From Candidatus Gastranaerophilales bacterium (GTDB lineage: Bacteria; Cyanobacteriota; Vampirovibrionia; Gastranaerophilales; Gastranaerophilaceae): DNA of 14,981 nucleotides. The notes beneath the pieces are model-generated. The model ran no database searches, was not told the DNA's origin, and saw nothing but the letters and a program-made list of their open reading frames with translations. The stretch lies in the NCBI GenBank assembly GCA_900548405.1, contig UNSJ01000045.1, positions 1 to 14,981 of the forward strand. Direction: 5' to 3'. The position numbers and the translations under genes were made by a program. Shown here one piece after another: positions 1 to 6,934 of the stretch. Numbering within the stretch: position 1 is the first letter of the stretch; each line of letters opens with the position of its first letter.

Positions 1-15
1 AGAAAGGAGCAATTT

Positions 16-141
16 ATGAGAAAGTTTAGTAAAGAAGCTGTTACGTCAATTGGAAAAGTTTTGACAAAGCTCCAATGTGACGGGTCAAGCTCAAATGGCT
101 ACGTGCGTAGCACTGCTTGCGGGGGGGGGGCAGATTTTTAA
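16..141 (+). CDS. Leader ORF ending just after a G10 tract; off-frame 5' part of a phase-variable prepilin gene
   Basis: An ATG at 16 has a good ribosome-binding site (AAAGGAG, 3-9, six bases away). It opens a 41-codon frame that runs through ten G at 121-130 and stops at TAA 139-141. The predicted peptide begins MRKFSKEAVTSIGK and has no recognised domain. With one more G (or two fewer), the frame would read through GGGRFLSSC and continue without a stop into the prepilin gene that starts at 231, giving a protein with a leader of about 70 residues. The same layout recurs at 14911-14981, which argues against chance. As assembled, this ORF is either a short peptide or the off state of a longer gene. 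The start is well supported by its ribosome-binding site. The phase-variation role is inference, and a homopolymer length error in the assembly would look the same. Confidence 0.5.
   Translation: MRKFSKEAVTSIGKVLTKLQCDGSSSNGYVRSTACGGGADF
121..130 (+). repeat. G10 homopolymer tract, candidate slipped-strand switch
   Basis: Ten consecutive G follow C120 inside the leader ORF. Long G tracts are rare in such an AT-rich sequence and are classic sites of replication slippage. A change of +1 (or -2) restores the frame to the downstream prepilin. The downstream flank TTTAAGCTCCT is shared with the second tract at 14932-14941. Confidence 0.75.
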
Positions 142-166
142 GCTCCTGTAAACCGTTTTCACAGGG

Positions 167-194
167 TTGTAAAAATTTGAAAAAATGTTATAAT
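167..194 (+). promoter_or_regulatory. Sigma-70-type promoter for the prepilin gene at 231
   Basis: TTGTAA (167-172), a 16-base spacer and TATAAT (189-194) preceded by TG (extended -10). Transcription would start near 200, about 30 bases before the ATG at 231. It lies downstream of the G tract, so the short form of the prepilin could be made whatever the tract length. Confidence 0.6.
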
Positions 195-230
195 GGTGAT
201 ATGTTACATCATAATTATAATGGAGTTTGT

Positions 231-869
231 ATGAAAAGAAAATCTGCTTTTACCCTTGCGGAAGTTTTGGTTACACTAGGTATTATCGGTGTTGTATCTG
301 CAATGACAGTTCCGTCTCTGATGCAGAATTATCAAAGACAGTCTTATGTAACACAGTTGCATAAGGTATATAATGAACTTTCTCAGGCTCTTGTTCGTTA
401 TCAAAACGACAAAAATGCACTTAATCTGACAGAAGCAGGATTGACAAGCGAAACAGCTGCACAAAATTTTTTGAAAGATTATTTTAAGGTTGTTTCTGAA
501 TGTGCTTCATTTACAACGCCTTGTTTTGCATCAACTTACAAGACAATGTCAGGAACTACACTAACTGATGCTTATTTTCAGTTTAATCATAAAACTTATA
601 CTATTGCAAGCGGCAGTTCATTCAGACCTTTATACAGTAAGTCTGGTGATAAGATTTTAAATATTATGGTTGACATTAACGGCCAAAAGGGACCAAACAT
701 TCTTGGCAGAGATTTATTTATGTTAAATGTGTATAACAACGGTATTATTGATACATGGAGCGCAGATGTTGTAAGCGCACCTTTAACAAAAGAACAGCGT
801 GAAGCTGGAACTACTATTTATAAACCTTTCGGACAAATTTTGAATGACAATTGGGAAATGAATTACTAG
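231..869 (+). CDS. Prepilin-like protein with type IV pilin N-terminal cleavage/methylation motif
   Basis: A 212-aa protein exported by the type IV pilus/pseudopilin route. It begins MKRKSAFTLAEVLVTLG. A prepilin peptidase would cut after Ala6, leaving Phe1 to be methylated and Glu5 (residue 11) in its standard place, with a hydrophobic helix at about 8-27. The rest is a periplasmic or surface domain with a cysteine pair (91, 98) and a D-x-N-G...K-G-P-N...G-x-D block at 148-162 that is shared with the protein at 11051-11833. The ATG at 231 is chosen because GGAG (222-225) and a strong promoter (167-194) precede it. The frame is open upstream to 117 and would join the ATG at 16 after a +1 change in the G tract. 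The gene ends two bases before the convergent nuclease gene, with no terminator seen. Whether it is a true pilin, a minor pilin or another pilin-anchored surface protein cannot be told. Confidence 0.85.
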   Translation: MKRKSAFTLAEVLVTLGIIGVVSAMTVPSLMQNYQRQSYVTQLHKVYNELSQALVRYQNDKNALNLTEAGLTSETAAQNFLKDYFKVVSECASFTTPCFASTYKTMSGTTLTDAYFQFNHKTYTIASGSSFRPLYSKSGDKILNIMVDINGQKGPNILGRDLFMLNVYNNGIIDTWSADVVSAPLTKEQREAGTTIYKPFGQILNDNWEMNY

Positions 870-871
870 TA

Positions 872-1501
872 TTAAATACAGATTTTTTTGTATTCACAAA
901 ATTCGCAAGCTTTGAAATGCTCTGTTTCTTCAGGAAGCATGGCATTTTCTATTTGGGTGCATATTTCTGTTATAGCCTTTTGGTATTCCTCTTGTTTATT
1001 TTCATCAAAGTTTATTATGTAATTTTGGTTATTTTTCAGGTCTATATATACAAATTTTAAATTGCTGCCGTAGATTTTGCTTGCACTTAATAAATAAACC
1101 ATGGTTTGAAAATCGTATTCGGGATTTTTCGGTATTGTGCCTGTTTTGTAATCCAGGATGTAATAAAATTTTTCATCCTTCATCAATGCATCAAGACGTC
1201 CGCCTATCCAGTAATTTCCGGTCTTGCATGAAATATTATATTCTGAATTAACGTAACTTTTACTGAAATATTCGTTGTTTTTTAAGTTTGTCCAGATTTG
1301 TTTTTCTTCGCTTGTGAGGGCTTTTTCTAATTTGTCTATGTTGTCGCCGCGAAGGTAATAGTTTGCAAGTGCGTGAATTTTTTTACCTTTTTCAAAAGTC
1401 GAAGCTTTTTGAGGTATTGAAATCTTTTTTATATATTTAAAATTATATTTAATCGGACAGCTTTTGAAAGTTTTTAGCATGTTTGGTGAAAAATTATTCA
1501 T
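872..1501 (-). CDS. Stand-alone PD-(D/E)XK nuclease with Fe-S cysteines, AddB/Cas4-like
   Basis: A 209-aa single-domain nuclease of the RecB/AddB/Cas4 type. The family motifs are all present: Cys15 in FKSCPIKYNF, His43 in KGKKIHALA, Asp104 in GGRLDAL, Asp117 and Lys119 in ILDYKTG, Gln132 and Tyr136 (Q-x3-Y), then a C-terminal C-x2-C-x5-C (199, 202, 208). Cys15 plus these three is the 4Fe-4S arrangement known from AddB and Cas4. The start ATG (1499-1501) is preceded by AAAGGAGG and overlaps the last eight bases of the upstream helicase gene, so the two are probably translationally coupled. An earlier in-frame ATG at 1522 lies deeper inside the helicase gene and lacks this ribosome-binding site. 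The overlap suggests the nuclease works with that helicase in resecting or degrading DNA ends. A Cas4 role is unlikely because no CRISPR genes are near. Confidence 0.85.
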   Translation of the reverse strand: MNNFSPNMLKTFKSCPIKYNFKYIKKISIPQKASTFEKGKKIHALANYYLRGDNIDKLEKALTSEEKQIWTNLKNNEYFSKSYVNSEYNISCKTGNYWIGGRLDALMKDEKFYYILDYKTGTIPKNPEYDFQTMVYLLSASKIYGSNLKFVYIDLKNNQNYIINFDENKQEEYQKAITEICTQIENAMLPEETEHFKACEFCEYKKICI

Positions 1502-4500
1502 ACACTGCCTCCTTTGTATCAAGTATTTCTGTAAATATCAGACTTGGTTCCTGTTCAACTATTTTTTCAAACGACTTAGTTTTGCGGCTTGCGGTGAAAT
1601 ACAGATGCCTTTTAGCACGCGTAATTGCAACGTAAAGCAGGCGAAGATTTTCTGAAATCAATTCCTGTTTAAGTTCGAACTCTGATTTAGGCTTGTAGTT
1701 TGGATTTAGCTGCTTAACATTTTCCATAAAATCTGATGATTTAAGTTTTATTTGGTTCAAATCCAGTGTAAGGCTTTTTTCTGTCATTTCAGGAATAAAC
1801 ACATAATCAAATTCATCCCCTTTAGATTTGTGCAGTGTCATAACCTGAACTTTTCCTGCCAAAAATTCTCGGTCGCTTTCATCTTCTTCCGAGAAAAACT
1901 TAAATCCGCTAAGTGACGGTTTTTTAGCAAGTTCAGCAAGTCTTTCCATAAGAGTTGAGAAGTTTTTATTATTAAGGCTTAATCGTTTTATCAGGGTTGA
2001 AATCAGATATACGTTGGATTTTTCAATTTCTGACGTGTAATAATGCTGACCGATTTTTATTGCAATTTCTTCGGGTGAAAGATGCGGGAACGAAAGCCAA
2101 TAAGTTAAATCCCAGTAAAATTGTGCAAGATGTATGTTTTCAATGTTGTCGCAATCTATTTGGACAAAAGGGTTTTCATATTTTCTTATCTCAAGTCCGA
2201 GCCTTTGCTTATAAAACCCTAATTCTGCGAGAATTTCGTAATTATCTGCGATTACGTTGTTGTCAAACGGATGTAAAATCATTTGCATCACAGCAAAAAT
2301 TGTTCTGAAAATTGATTTTTGTTCAAGGCTTTCGCTTCTTGTAATACTTTTAAGCCCGCTGTCGTTAATAAAGCTCATCCATTGGGCAACCTGATAATTG
2401 CTTCTTAAAAGAATGCCGATAGTGCATTTGGGATTTTTTTTCAGTGCCTGTTTGATTTCTTTCAGGATAAAGTTTCTTTCTTCAAGCGGTTTTTCAAAAA
2501 TATTTGCATGAAGTGCGTTTTCTGAAACCGGATTTCTACCCTCAACAGGGTGCATAAATATTTTATAGAAAGCGTTTTGACATCCATCCTGAGTGTCAGC
2601 CCAGTTTACAAGGCTGTTTGCAAGTGTCCAGACATCTTTTGTGCATCTTTGGGAGCAGTCCATACTTACAGGATTACTTTCTTTAATAAACTTTCTAAAA
2701 CCTTCAACATCAGCGTTTGAAAAAGTTGTTGTAATTGCCTGATTTATATCTCCGCATCGGATTAAGTTTTTGTGTTTTGCGCTCAAAAGATTTATGAGCC
2801 TTTGCTGGATTGACGATGAATCCTGCGCTTCATCTTCAATAATATAGTGGCAAATATCTTGATAATATGCGCGGATATCAGCGTTATCTTCCAAAAGTTT
2901 CACAGAAGAAATGAGCATATCATCATAATCAATCAGGTTAGATTCTGCGAGCGCTCGTTGATAATCTTCAAAAAATATTTTAAATTTTTCGAGTTTTTTA
3001 CCTGCTGCATACGTTGTCGTTGCGGCATTAAAGCGCCCTTCTCCGATTTTGAAAACAGATATAGCTCTGTCAAATTCATCGGTCTCAGTTTTTTTGAGCT
3101 TTAATTTGTTTGCTATTTCTCTAACAATTCTTGAACGCTGGGTGTCATCGCAAATTTCAAAATCAGAAGAAAGTCCGAGCCTTTCAAAGTTTCCGTTTTC
3201 TTTTAAAATTCTCAGCGCTAAACCATGAATAGTGCTGATATTCGGGAGCTGTGAAGAATTCGAACGGATTGTTTTAATCCTGTCGCGGAAATTTCTTGCA
3301 GCACTTTCCATGTAAGTCATTACAAATATGTTTTCGGGATTTACGCCGACATCAAGAAGTTTAACAATCAGCGCAAGCAGAATTGTGGTTTTTCCTGCCC
3401 CGGGAACGGCTGAAATTGCCATTTTGCCTGACTTGTATTCAAGAACGGGCTTTTGATCATCACGCGGTATAATTTTAAATGATGTTTTTTCGTTTTTTTC
3501 TTGGTTAATGTTTTCTTCAATTTTTATGCAGTTTTCAATACCGCCAAAGTTTTCTATACCGTTTCCATCAAACAAACTTGAAAAAGCAAAGATATGTTCA
3601 TCTGCGCAAAGAATAAGTTTTCTCAAAATTCGTGCCGTTTTTTCTTTTGACAGTTCGATATTATCGTCAATGGTGAACTCATCTTTTGACCATCCGCGCT
3701 GGAAAACCCATGCATTATACAGCGGTCCCGTATCGCTTTTAATCCATTCATCGCTTGAAACATCAAGCCAGAACTGGTATTTTGTTTTCACCTGATTGTC
3801 GATAATTTTTTGTGGGGTAGAAATTGTCAAATCATTAGGTGAAATTTCAAGGGTTGAATACGGGTTTTCTGAAATTATTGAGTTTTCGATTTGCGTAATA
3901 ATTTCATCTTGCTTTTGCGTGAAGCTTTCGCCAAAAATGTTTTCAAAATCCTGTAACTGCTTTACGAAAAAGTTAAATTTATTCAGTTCAAACGGCTTTA
4001 TACAGGTGCTGTCAGCAAGCTCGTGAAATATGTCGCAGACCTTTTCAGAAAGTTTCATATTACTTGAAGCAAGTCTTTCAATAACATTTTTAAAATTTTT
4101 ATATTTTTCTGTGTACTCGTCAAGCTTAAATTCGTAGTCAATGAGTGTGTAAGTTTTCTCAAAACTTTCCAGGATATCTTTGCAATATTTTACGGGTATT
4201 CCGACAAATTCCGATAAAACAACCCGCAAATCAAATTCTGTAAGCTTTAATCCTGTGTTTAACTTCAAAATTGTAAGCACTGATTTTACAAGCCTGTTCT
4301 GAATAAGTTTTTCACTGCCTGAAAGATAAACAAGGTTACAATTAAGATTTTCTTTGAGCGTAAATTTCAGCATGTCATCAATTACCGGCGTAATTATAGA
4401 AATTTCAGACGGTAAAACATTTTTGCCCAGAAGCTTTTTAATTGTTTTTAAAGCTTCATCAAGCATTGAAGCTCTTTTTGACGGGGCTTGAAGCGTAAAA

Positions 4501-5372
4501 TGTTTAAGCTTTTCTTCTTTTCCCTGCGTAATATTTTTGTATATTGTTTCTGCATCTGAGGATAAGTTGGACTTTGAGGCAAGATTTTGCGCTGTTTCTT
4601 TAAAGAGTTCCTCAAATTTCCAAACAGCAGTTCTGTCCGCACTTAAATACCCAGAACGGCTTGCCCCCTTTTCATCATAAGCGATAAAAACATCATTCAG
4701 CTGCGGAGCTAAATATTTTATGAAATCAAAACAAATCGGTGTGATTTCATCACCGTCATCAAGAATTAAATATTTTATATTAGAAAAGTGATCAGTGTTT
4801 TTATAAATATAATTGAAAACAAGGCTCTGTCTAAGATAATCAAAATCTCTCAGCTGCAAAGTTTTTTTCAGCAATTCTTTAAGAGCGGATTTTGCGTCAT
4901 CGGCAAAGCTTTCCCCCAGAACTCTTGAGCGCCATTCAACTTCTTCATCGGTTAAATTGTTTTGAACAATCAGTGAATATCTTCTGAAAATTTGATGCAA
5001 TAGTGATTTTTTTGAGTTATAGCCTTTAAACTTAATATCTTTGATTATGTCTTTCAGGATAAACTGTGAAACTTCAAGCCCCGCAAGGTTTGGTAAAATT
5101 ACAGGATTGCTGTACGGGTTTATGTTTTCAAGAAAGGCCCAGTTGTCATTAACAGTATTGTATACAAGCGAGAAAAACGAATGAACCTGCATTTTCTCTA
5201 ATGAATTAACATTCAGTTTTTCAAGAGTTTTATTTATAAAATTGTTTTTTAAAGTGGAGTTTTGAACCAAAACCAAAATTTCCGAAGCTTTAACATTAGA
5301 GTTTAAAAGCTCTGCATACTTATCAATTAACACGTCAGTTTTATTTGTAGATAAATCTCCGTAAATTAACAT
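1494..5372 (-). CDS. Giant tandem superfamily-1 helicase: degenerate AddB-like half plus active UvrD/AddA-like half
   Basis: A 1292-aa protein. The C-terminal half has the full UvrD/Rep motif set: Q motif (RDDQKPVL, Q640), Walker A AVPGAGKTT (655-663), DEAQD (847-851), GDINQ (874-878), LHKSKGDEFD (motif V, about 1180-1189) and LLYVAITRAKR (motif VI, 1245-1255). The N-terminal half also looks like a helicase but is degenerate: YGDLSTNKT (4-12) resembles a Walker A that lacks the second glycine, and YLILDDGDE (201-209) sits where a Walker B would be. This recalls AddB or RecC, where the first helicase core is inactive. No nuclease domain follows motif VI; that activity is in the overlapping downstream gene. 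The likely role is ATP-dependent unwinding and processing of double-strand ends. The start ATG has GAGGAG five bases upstream. The AddAB comparison is inference from architecture. Confidence 0.85.
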   Translation of the reverse strand: MLIYGDLSTNKTDVLIDKYAELLNSNVKASEILVLVQNSTLKNNFINKTLEKLNVNSLEKMQVHSFFSLVYNTVNDNWAFLENINPYSNPVILPNLAGLEVSQFILKDIIKDIKFKGYNSKKSLLHQIFRRYSLIVQNNLTDEEVEWRSRVLGESFADDAKSALKELLKKTLQLRDFDYLRQSLVFNYIYKNTDHFSNIKYLILDDGDEITPICFDFIKYLAPQLNDVFIAYDEKGASRSGYLSADRTAVWKFEELFKETAQNLASKSNLSSDAETIYKNITQGKEEKLKHFTLQAPSKRASMLDEALKTIKKLLGKNVLPSEISIITPVIDDMLKFTLKENLNCNLVYLSGSEKLIQNRLVKSVLTILKLNTGLKLTEFDLRVVLSEFVGIPVKYCKDILESFEKTYTLIDYEFKLDEYTEKYKNFKNVIERLASSNMKLSEKVCDIFHELADSTCIKPFELNKFNFFVKQLQDFENIFGESFTQKQDEIITQIENSIISENPYSTLEISPNDLTISTPQKIIDNQVKTKYQFWLDVSSDEWIKSDTGPLYNAWVFQRGWSKDEFTIDDNIELSKEKTARILRKLILCADEHIFAFSSLFDGNGIENFGGIENCIKIEENINQEKNEKTSFKIIPRDDQKPVLEYKSGKMAISAVPGAGKTTILLALIVKLLDVGVNPENIFVMTYMESAARNFRDRIKTIRSNSSQLPNISTIHGLALRILKENGNFERLGLSSDFEICDDTQRSRIVREIANKLKLKKTETDEFDRAISVFKIGEGRFNAATTTYAAGKKLEKFKIFFEDYQRALAESNLIDYDDMLISSVKLLEDNADIRAYYQDICHYIIEDEAQDSSSIQQRLINLLSAKHKNLIRCGDINQAITTTFSNADVEGFRKFIKESNPVSMDCSQRCTKDVWTLANSLVNWADTQDGCQNAFYKIFMHPVEGRNPVSENALHANIFEKPLEERNFILKEIKQALKKNPKCTIGILLRSNYQVAQWMSFINDSGLKSITRSESLEQKSIFRTIFAVMQMILHPFDNNVIADNYEILAELGFYKQRLGLEIRKYENPFVQIDCDNIENIHLAQFYWDLTYWLSFPHLSPEEIAIKIGQHYYTSEIEKSNVYLISTLIKRLSLNNKNFSTLMERLAELAKKPSLSGFKFFSEEDESDREFLAGKVQVMTLHKSKGDEFDYVFIPEMTEKSLTLDLNQIKLKSSDFMENVKQLNPNYKPKSEFELKQELISENLRLLYVAITRAKRHLYFTASRKTKSFEKIVEQEPSLIFTEILDTKEAVYE

Positions 5373-5397
5373 TCATACTCCTCAATAAAAACATTTT

Positions 5398-5426
5398 ATC
5401 ATAAATAATAGAAAAGAATTTGTCCT
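5398..5426 (-). promoter_or_regulatory. Probable promoter of the helicase-nuclease operon
   Basis: On the minus strand, AGGACA (complement of 5421-5426), 17 bases, then TATGAT (complement of 5398-5403), about 25 bases before the helicase start. Spacing is ideal; the -35 is imperfect. Confidence 0.4.
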
Positions 5427-5441
5427 CCCCTCGATAACCTA

Positions 5442-5470
5442 TTGCATTTTTTTATCTGTTCTACTATTAT
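5442..5470 (+). promoter_or_regulatory. Promoter of the first winged-helix gene
   Basis: TTGCAT (5442-5447), 17 bases, TATTAT (5465-5470). It leaves a leader of about 50 bases before the ATG at 5525. Confidence 0.55.
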
Positions 5471-5524
5471 ATAAACTAAACGGAGAGGTAAAAGGTACAT
5501 TTTAAAAAGCATGGAGGTTTAGTG

Positions 5525-5731
5525 ATGCAAGAATTACAAGAACAAATTGGATTTTCAGCAGGTCAAATTTATGATTATTTATCAAACAACGGAGAAGCTA
5601 CTTTCTCTAAAATGAAAAAAGAATTAGACCTTAAAGGCAACTTTGCTGACTTAGGCTTAGGCTGGTTAGCTAGAGAAGACAAAATTGAAATTTCTAAAAA
5701 AGGTTCTTCTGTAAACGTAAGACTTAAATAA
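5525..5731 (+). CDS. Small winged-helix protein, DUF2582 (PF10771)-like, copy 1
   Basis: A 68-aa protein, IGFSAGQIYDYLSNNGE followed by TFSKMKKELDLKG and LGWLAREDKIEISKKG. The pattern of an N-terminal helix, a short helix-turn-helix and the LGWLAREDK turn into a beta wing matches the winged helix-turn-helix family DUF2582. Members are compact and mostly uncharacterised; nucleic-acid binding is inferred from the fold. The ATG at 5525 is preferred over the GTG at 5522 because GGAGG (5513-5517) is seven bases away and the paralogue at 5878 starts at the same residue. The gene has its own promoter and terminator and is followed by a second copy about 85% identical at the protein level. It has no fused catalytic or sensor domain. 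Confidence 0.8.
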   Translation: MQELQEQIGFSAGQIYDYLSNNGEATFSKMKKELDLKGNFADLGLGWLAREDKIEISKKGSSVNVRLK

Positions 5732-5758
5732 TTAAGTTTTCAAATTTATAACAAGATT

Positions 5759-5782
5759 GCACTCCAAGAGGGGTGCTTTTTT
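5759..5782 (+). terminator. Intrinsic terminator after winged-helix gene copy 1
   Basis: GCACTCC (5759-5765), loop AAGA, GGGGTGC (5770-5776) with one G-T pair, then T6 (5777-5782). Confidence 0.85.
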
Positions 5783-5802
5783 GTTATGTTTTGTGAATAA
5801 TA

Positions 5803-5829
5803 TTGAAACATAATTATTTATGTTATAAT
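5803..5829 (+). promoter_or_regulatory. Promoter of the second winged-helix gene
   Basis: TTGAAA (5803-5808), a short 15-base spacer, then TATAAT (5824-5829) with an upstream TG (extended -10). The short spacer lowers certainty about the -35. Confidence 0.5.
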
Positions 5830-5877
5830 TAACATATAAAAAGGTTATACTATTGCAGAAATTATTAGGAGGTTAAA

Positions 5878-6084
5878 ATGCAAGAATTAAAAGATCAAAT
5901 CGGTTATTCAGCAGGTCAAATCTATAATTATTTGAACAGCAACGGAGAGGCAACTTTTTCAAAAATTAAAAAAGAATTGGATTTAAAAGGAAATTTTGCA
6001 GATTTAGGCTTGGGCTGGCTTGCTCGTGAAGATAAAGTCGAAATCTCTAAAAAGGGAGCTTCAGTTAGCGTAAGACTGAAATAA
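5878..6084 (+). CDS. Small winged-helix protein, DUF2582 (PF10771)-like, copy 2
   Basis: A 68-aa paralogue of the gene at 5525, the same length with no gaps. Differences are mostly conservative (for example EQIGF to DQIGY, KMKKE to KIKKE, NVRLK to SVRLK). The nucleotide sequences differ much more than the proteins, mainly at third codon positions, so the duplication is not recent and the protein has been kept by selection. AGGAGG lies four bases before the ATG. It has a separate promoter and terminator, so the two copies can be regulated independently. Its partner is unknown; nucleic-acid binding is inferred from the winged-helix fold. Keeping both copies could mean different expression conditions or a heterodimer. 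Confidence 0.8.
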   Translation: MQELKDQIGYSAGQIYNYLNSNGEATFSKIKKELDLKGNFADLGLGWLAREDKVEISKKGASVSVRLK

Positions 6085-6110
6085 CCGAAAATATACATAA
6101 TAATAAAAAT

Positions 6111-6140
6111 GGCACATCTTTATGGTGTGTCGTTTTTTTT
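6111..6140 (+). terminator. Intrinsic terminator after winged-helix gene copy 2
   Basis: An eight-pair stem GGCACATC / GGTGTGTC (two G-T pairs) with loop TTTAT, then T8 at 6133-6140. Confidence 0.8.
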
Positions 6141-6163
6141 GTAAAATGTTTCCAAATAAAAAG

Positions 6164-6185
6164 AGCTTCTAAATATTTAGAAGCT
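6164..6185. repeat. Perfect 22-bp palindrome, possible second terminator or protein-binding site
   Basis: AGCTTCTAAAT followed at once by its exact reverse complement (6164-6185), with A-rich sequence before and TTTT (6185-6188) after. As RNA it folds into an A/T-rich hairpin with outer pairs AGCTTCT/AGAAGCT, on either strand. It lies in the gene-free stretch 6085-6378. The rest of that stretch holds a terminator, a GTAGTAGGT direct repeat (6218-6226, 6232-6240) and a promoter; nothing coding is seen. Confidence 0.5.
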
Positions 6186-6349
6186 TTTGAAATCTTATAT
6201 GATTCCTCGTGTAAAAGGTAGTAGGTAGAAAGTAGTAGGTTATGTGAAATTTGTGTTTGTATCTGTCTTATATATTGATTAAGTATTTTTTATATACAAA
6301 ATTTCAAAAACAGCTGATTTTTGTTACAAAACTTTACAATATTTTGAAT

Positions 6350-6355
6350 TATAAT
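6350..6355 (+). promoter_or_regulatory. -10 element for coaD
   Basis: TATAAT 24 bases before the coaD ATG. No -35 at standard spacing is convincing. Confidence 0.4.
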
Positions 6356-6378
6356 AATTGGGAAAAAAGGAACGAAAT

Positions 6379-6858
6379 ATGAAAATAGCAATTTATCCGG
6401 GCAGTTTTGATCCCATTACAAAAGGTCACTTAGACATTCTTAGAACAGCAACAGAAATTTTTGATAAAGTTATTATTGCCGTTGCGAGGAATTCTGAAAA
6501 ACACGGTTTTTTAACTGTTGATACACGTGTAGAACTTATTAAGGCAAGTGTTAAGGATTTGCCTAATGTTGAAGTGGATTTTTTTGAAGGACTTACAATA
6601 AATTACGCAAGAGAAAAAGGTGCTACGGTTCTTATCAGAGGTTTGCGCGCCGTATCAGATTTTGAATATGAAATGCAGCTTTCTCAAGCAAACAGTGCGC
6701 TTGCCGGCGAAATTAAAACGGTTTTTCTTACCACAAAGCCGAAATATAACTTTATATCTTCAAGCACTATTAAAGAAATTTTCTTGAACGAAGGTGATGT
6801 TTCCAAATTTGTACCAGAACCTGTTTATGAATATTTAACAAATACTTATAAATGTTAA
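6379..6858 (+). CDS. coaD: Phosphopantetheine adenylyltransferase
   Basis: CoaD transfers AMP from ATP to 4'-phosphopantetheine to make dephospho-CoA, the penultimate step of coenzyme A synthesis. The 159-aa length matches the E. coli enzyme. Visible motifs are MKIAIYPGSFDPITKGH with the nucleotidyltransferase (T/H)xGH signature (TKGH, 14-17), the substrate-binding RGLR (87-90) and the C-terminal ISSST (126-130). The ATG at 6379 is chosen over the in-frame TTG at 6358 because it begins exactly at the family N-terminus and has AAGGA upstream. The next gene is a DivIVA-like coiled-coil protein. In many Clostridia coaD is also followed by a gene of that family, so the neighbourhood is conserved, though here the second gene has its own strong promoter. 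Confidence 0.97.
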   Translation: MKIAIYPGSFDPITKGHLDILRTATEIFDKVIIAVARNSEKHGFLTVDTRVELIKASVKDLPNVEVDFFEGLTINYAREKGATVLIRGLRAVSDFEYEMQLSQANSALAGEIKTVFLTTKPKYNFISSSTIKEIFLNEGDVSKFVPEPVYEYLTNTYKC

Positions 6859-6885
6859 AATATGTGGCTTTTTGCATATAATTAT

Positions 6886-6914
6886 TTGACAATTATTTTA
6901 CCCTTATGTAGAAT
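6886..6914 (+). promoter_or_regulatory. Strong promoter of the coiled-coil gene
   Basis: TTGACA (6886-6891, consensus), 17 bases, TAGAAT (6909-6914, one mismatch). Confidence 0.7.
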
Positions 6915-6934
6915 GAAAGTAGTAAGAAAGGGAT

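Noticed and set aside
121..130. G tract as a purely technical artefact
   Set aside because: Not fully excluded. However, the second tract has the same length and flanks, the same frame offset and a conserved in-frame stop, which an artefact would not produce.
117..230. In-frame extension of the first prepilin to a TTG at 117
   Set aside because: No ribosome-binding site precedes the TTG, and a promoter, GGAG and ATG at 231 match the usual short leader. The upstream frame matters only as the restored-frame product from the ATG at 16.
1997..4026. Several plus-strand ORFs of 76-103 codons opposite the helicase gene
   Set aside because: They have no ribosome-binding sites or recognisable domains, and the opposite strand has a continuous helicase frame with all motifs in place.
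6358..6378. TTG start extending coaD by seven residues
   Set aside because: The extension overlaps the predicted transcript start, and the family begins at MKIAIYPG (6379).
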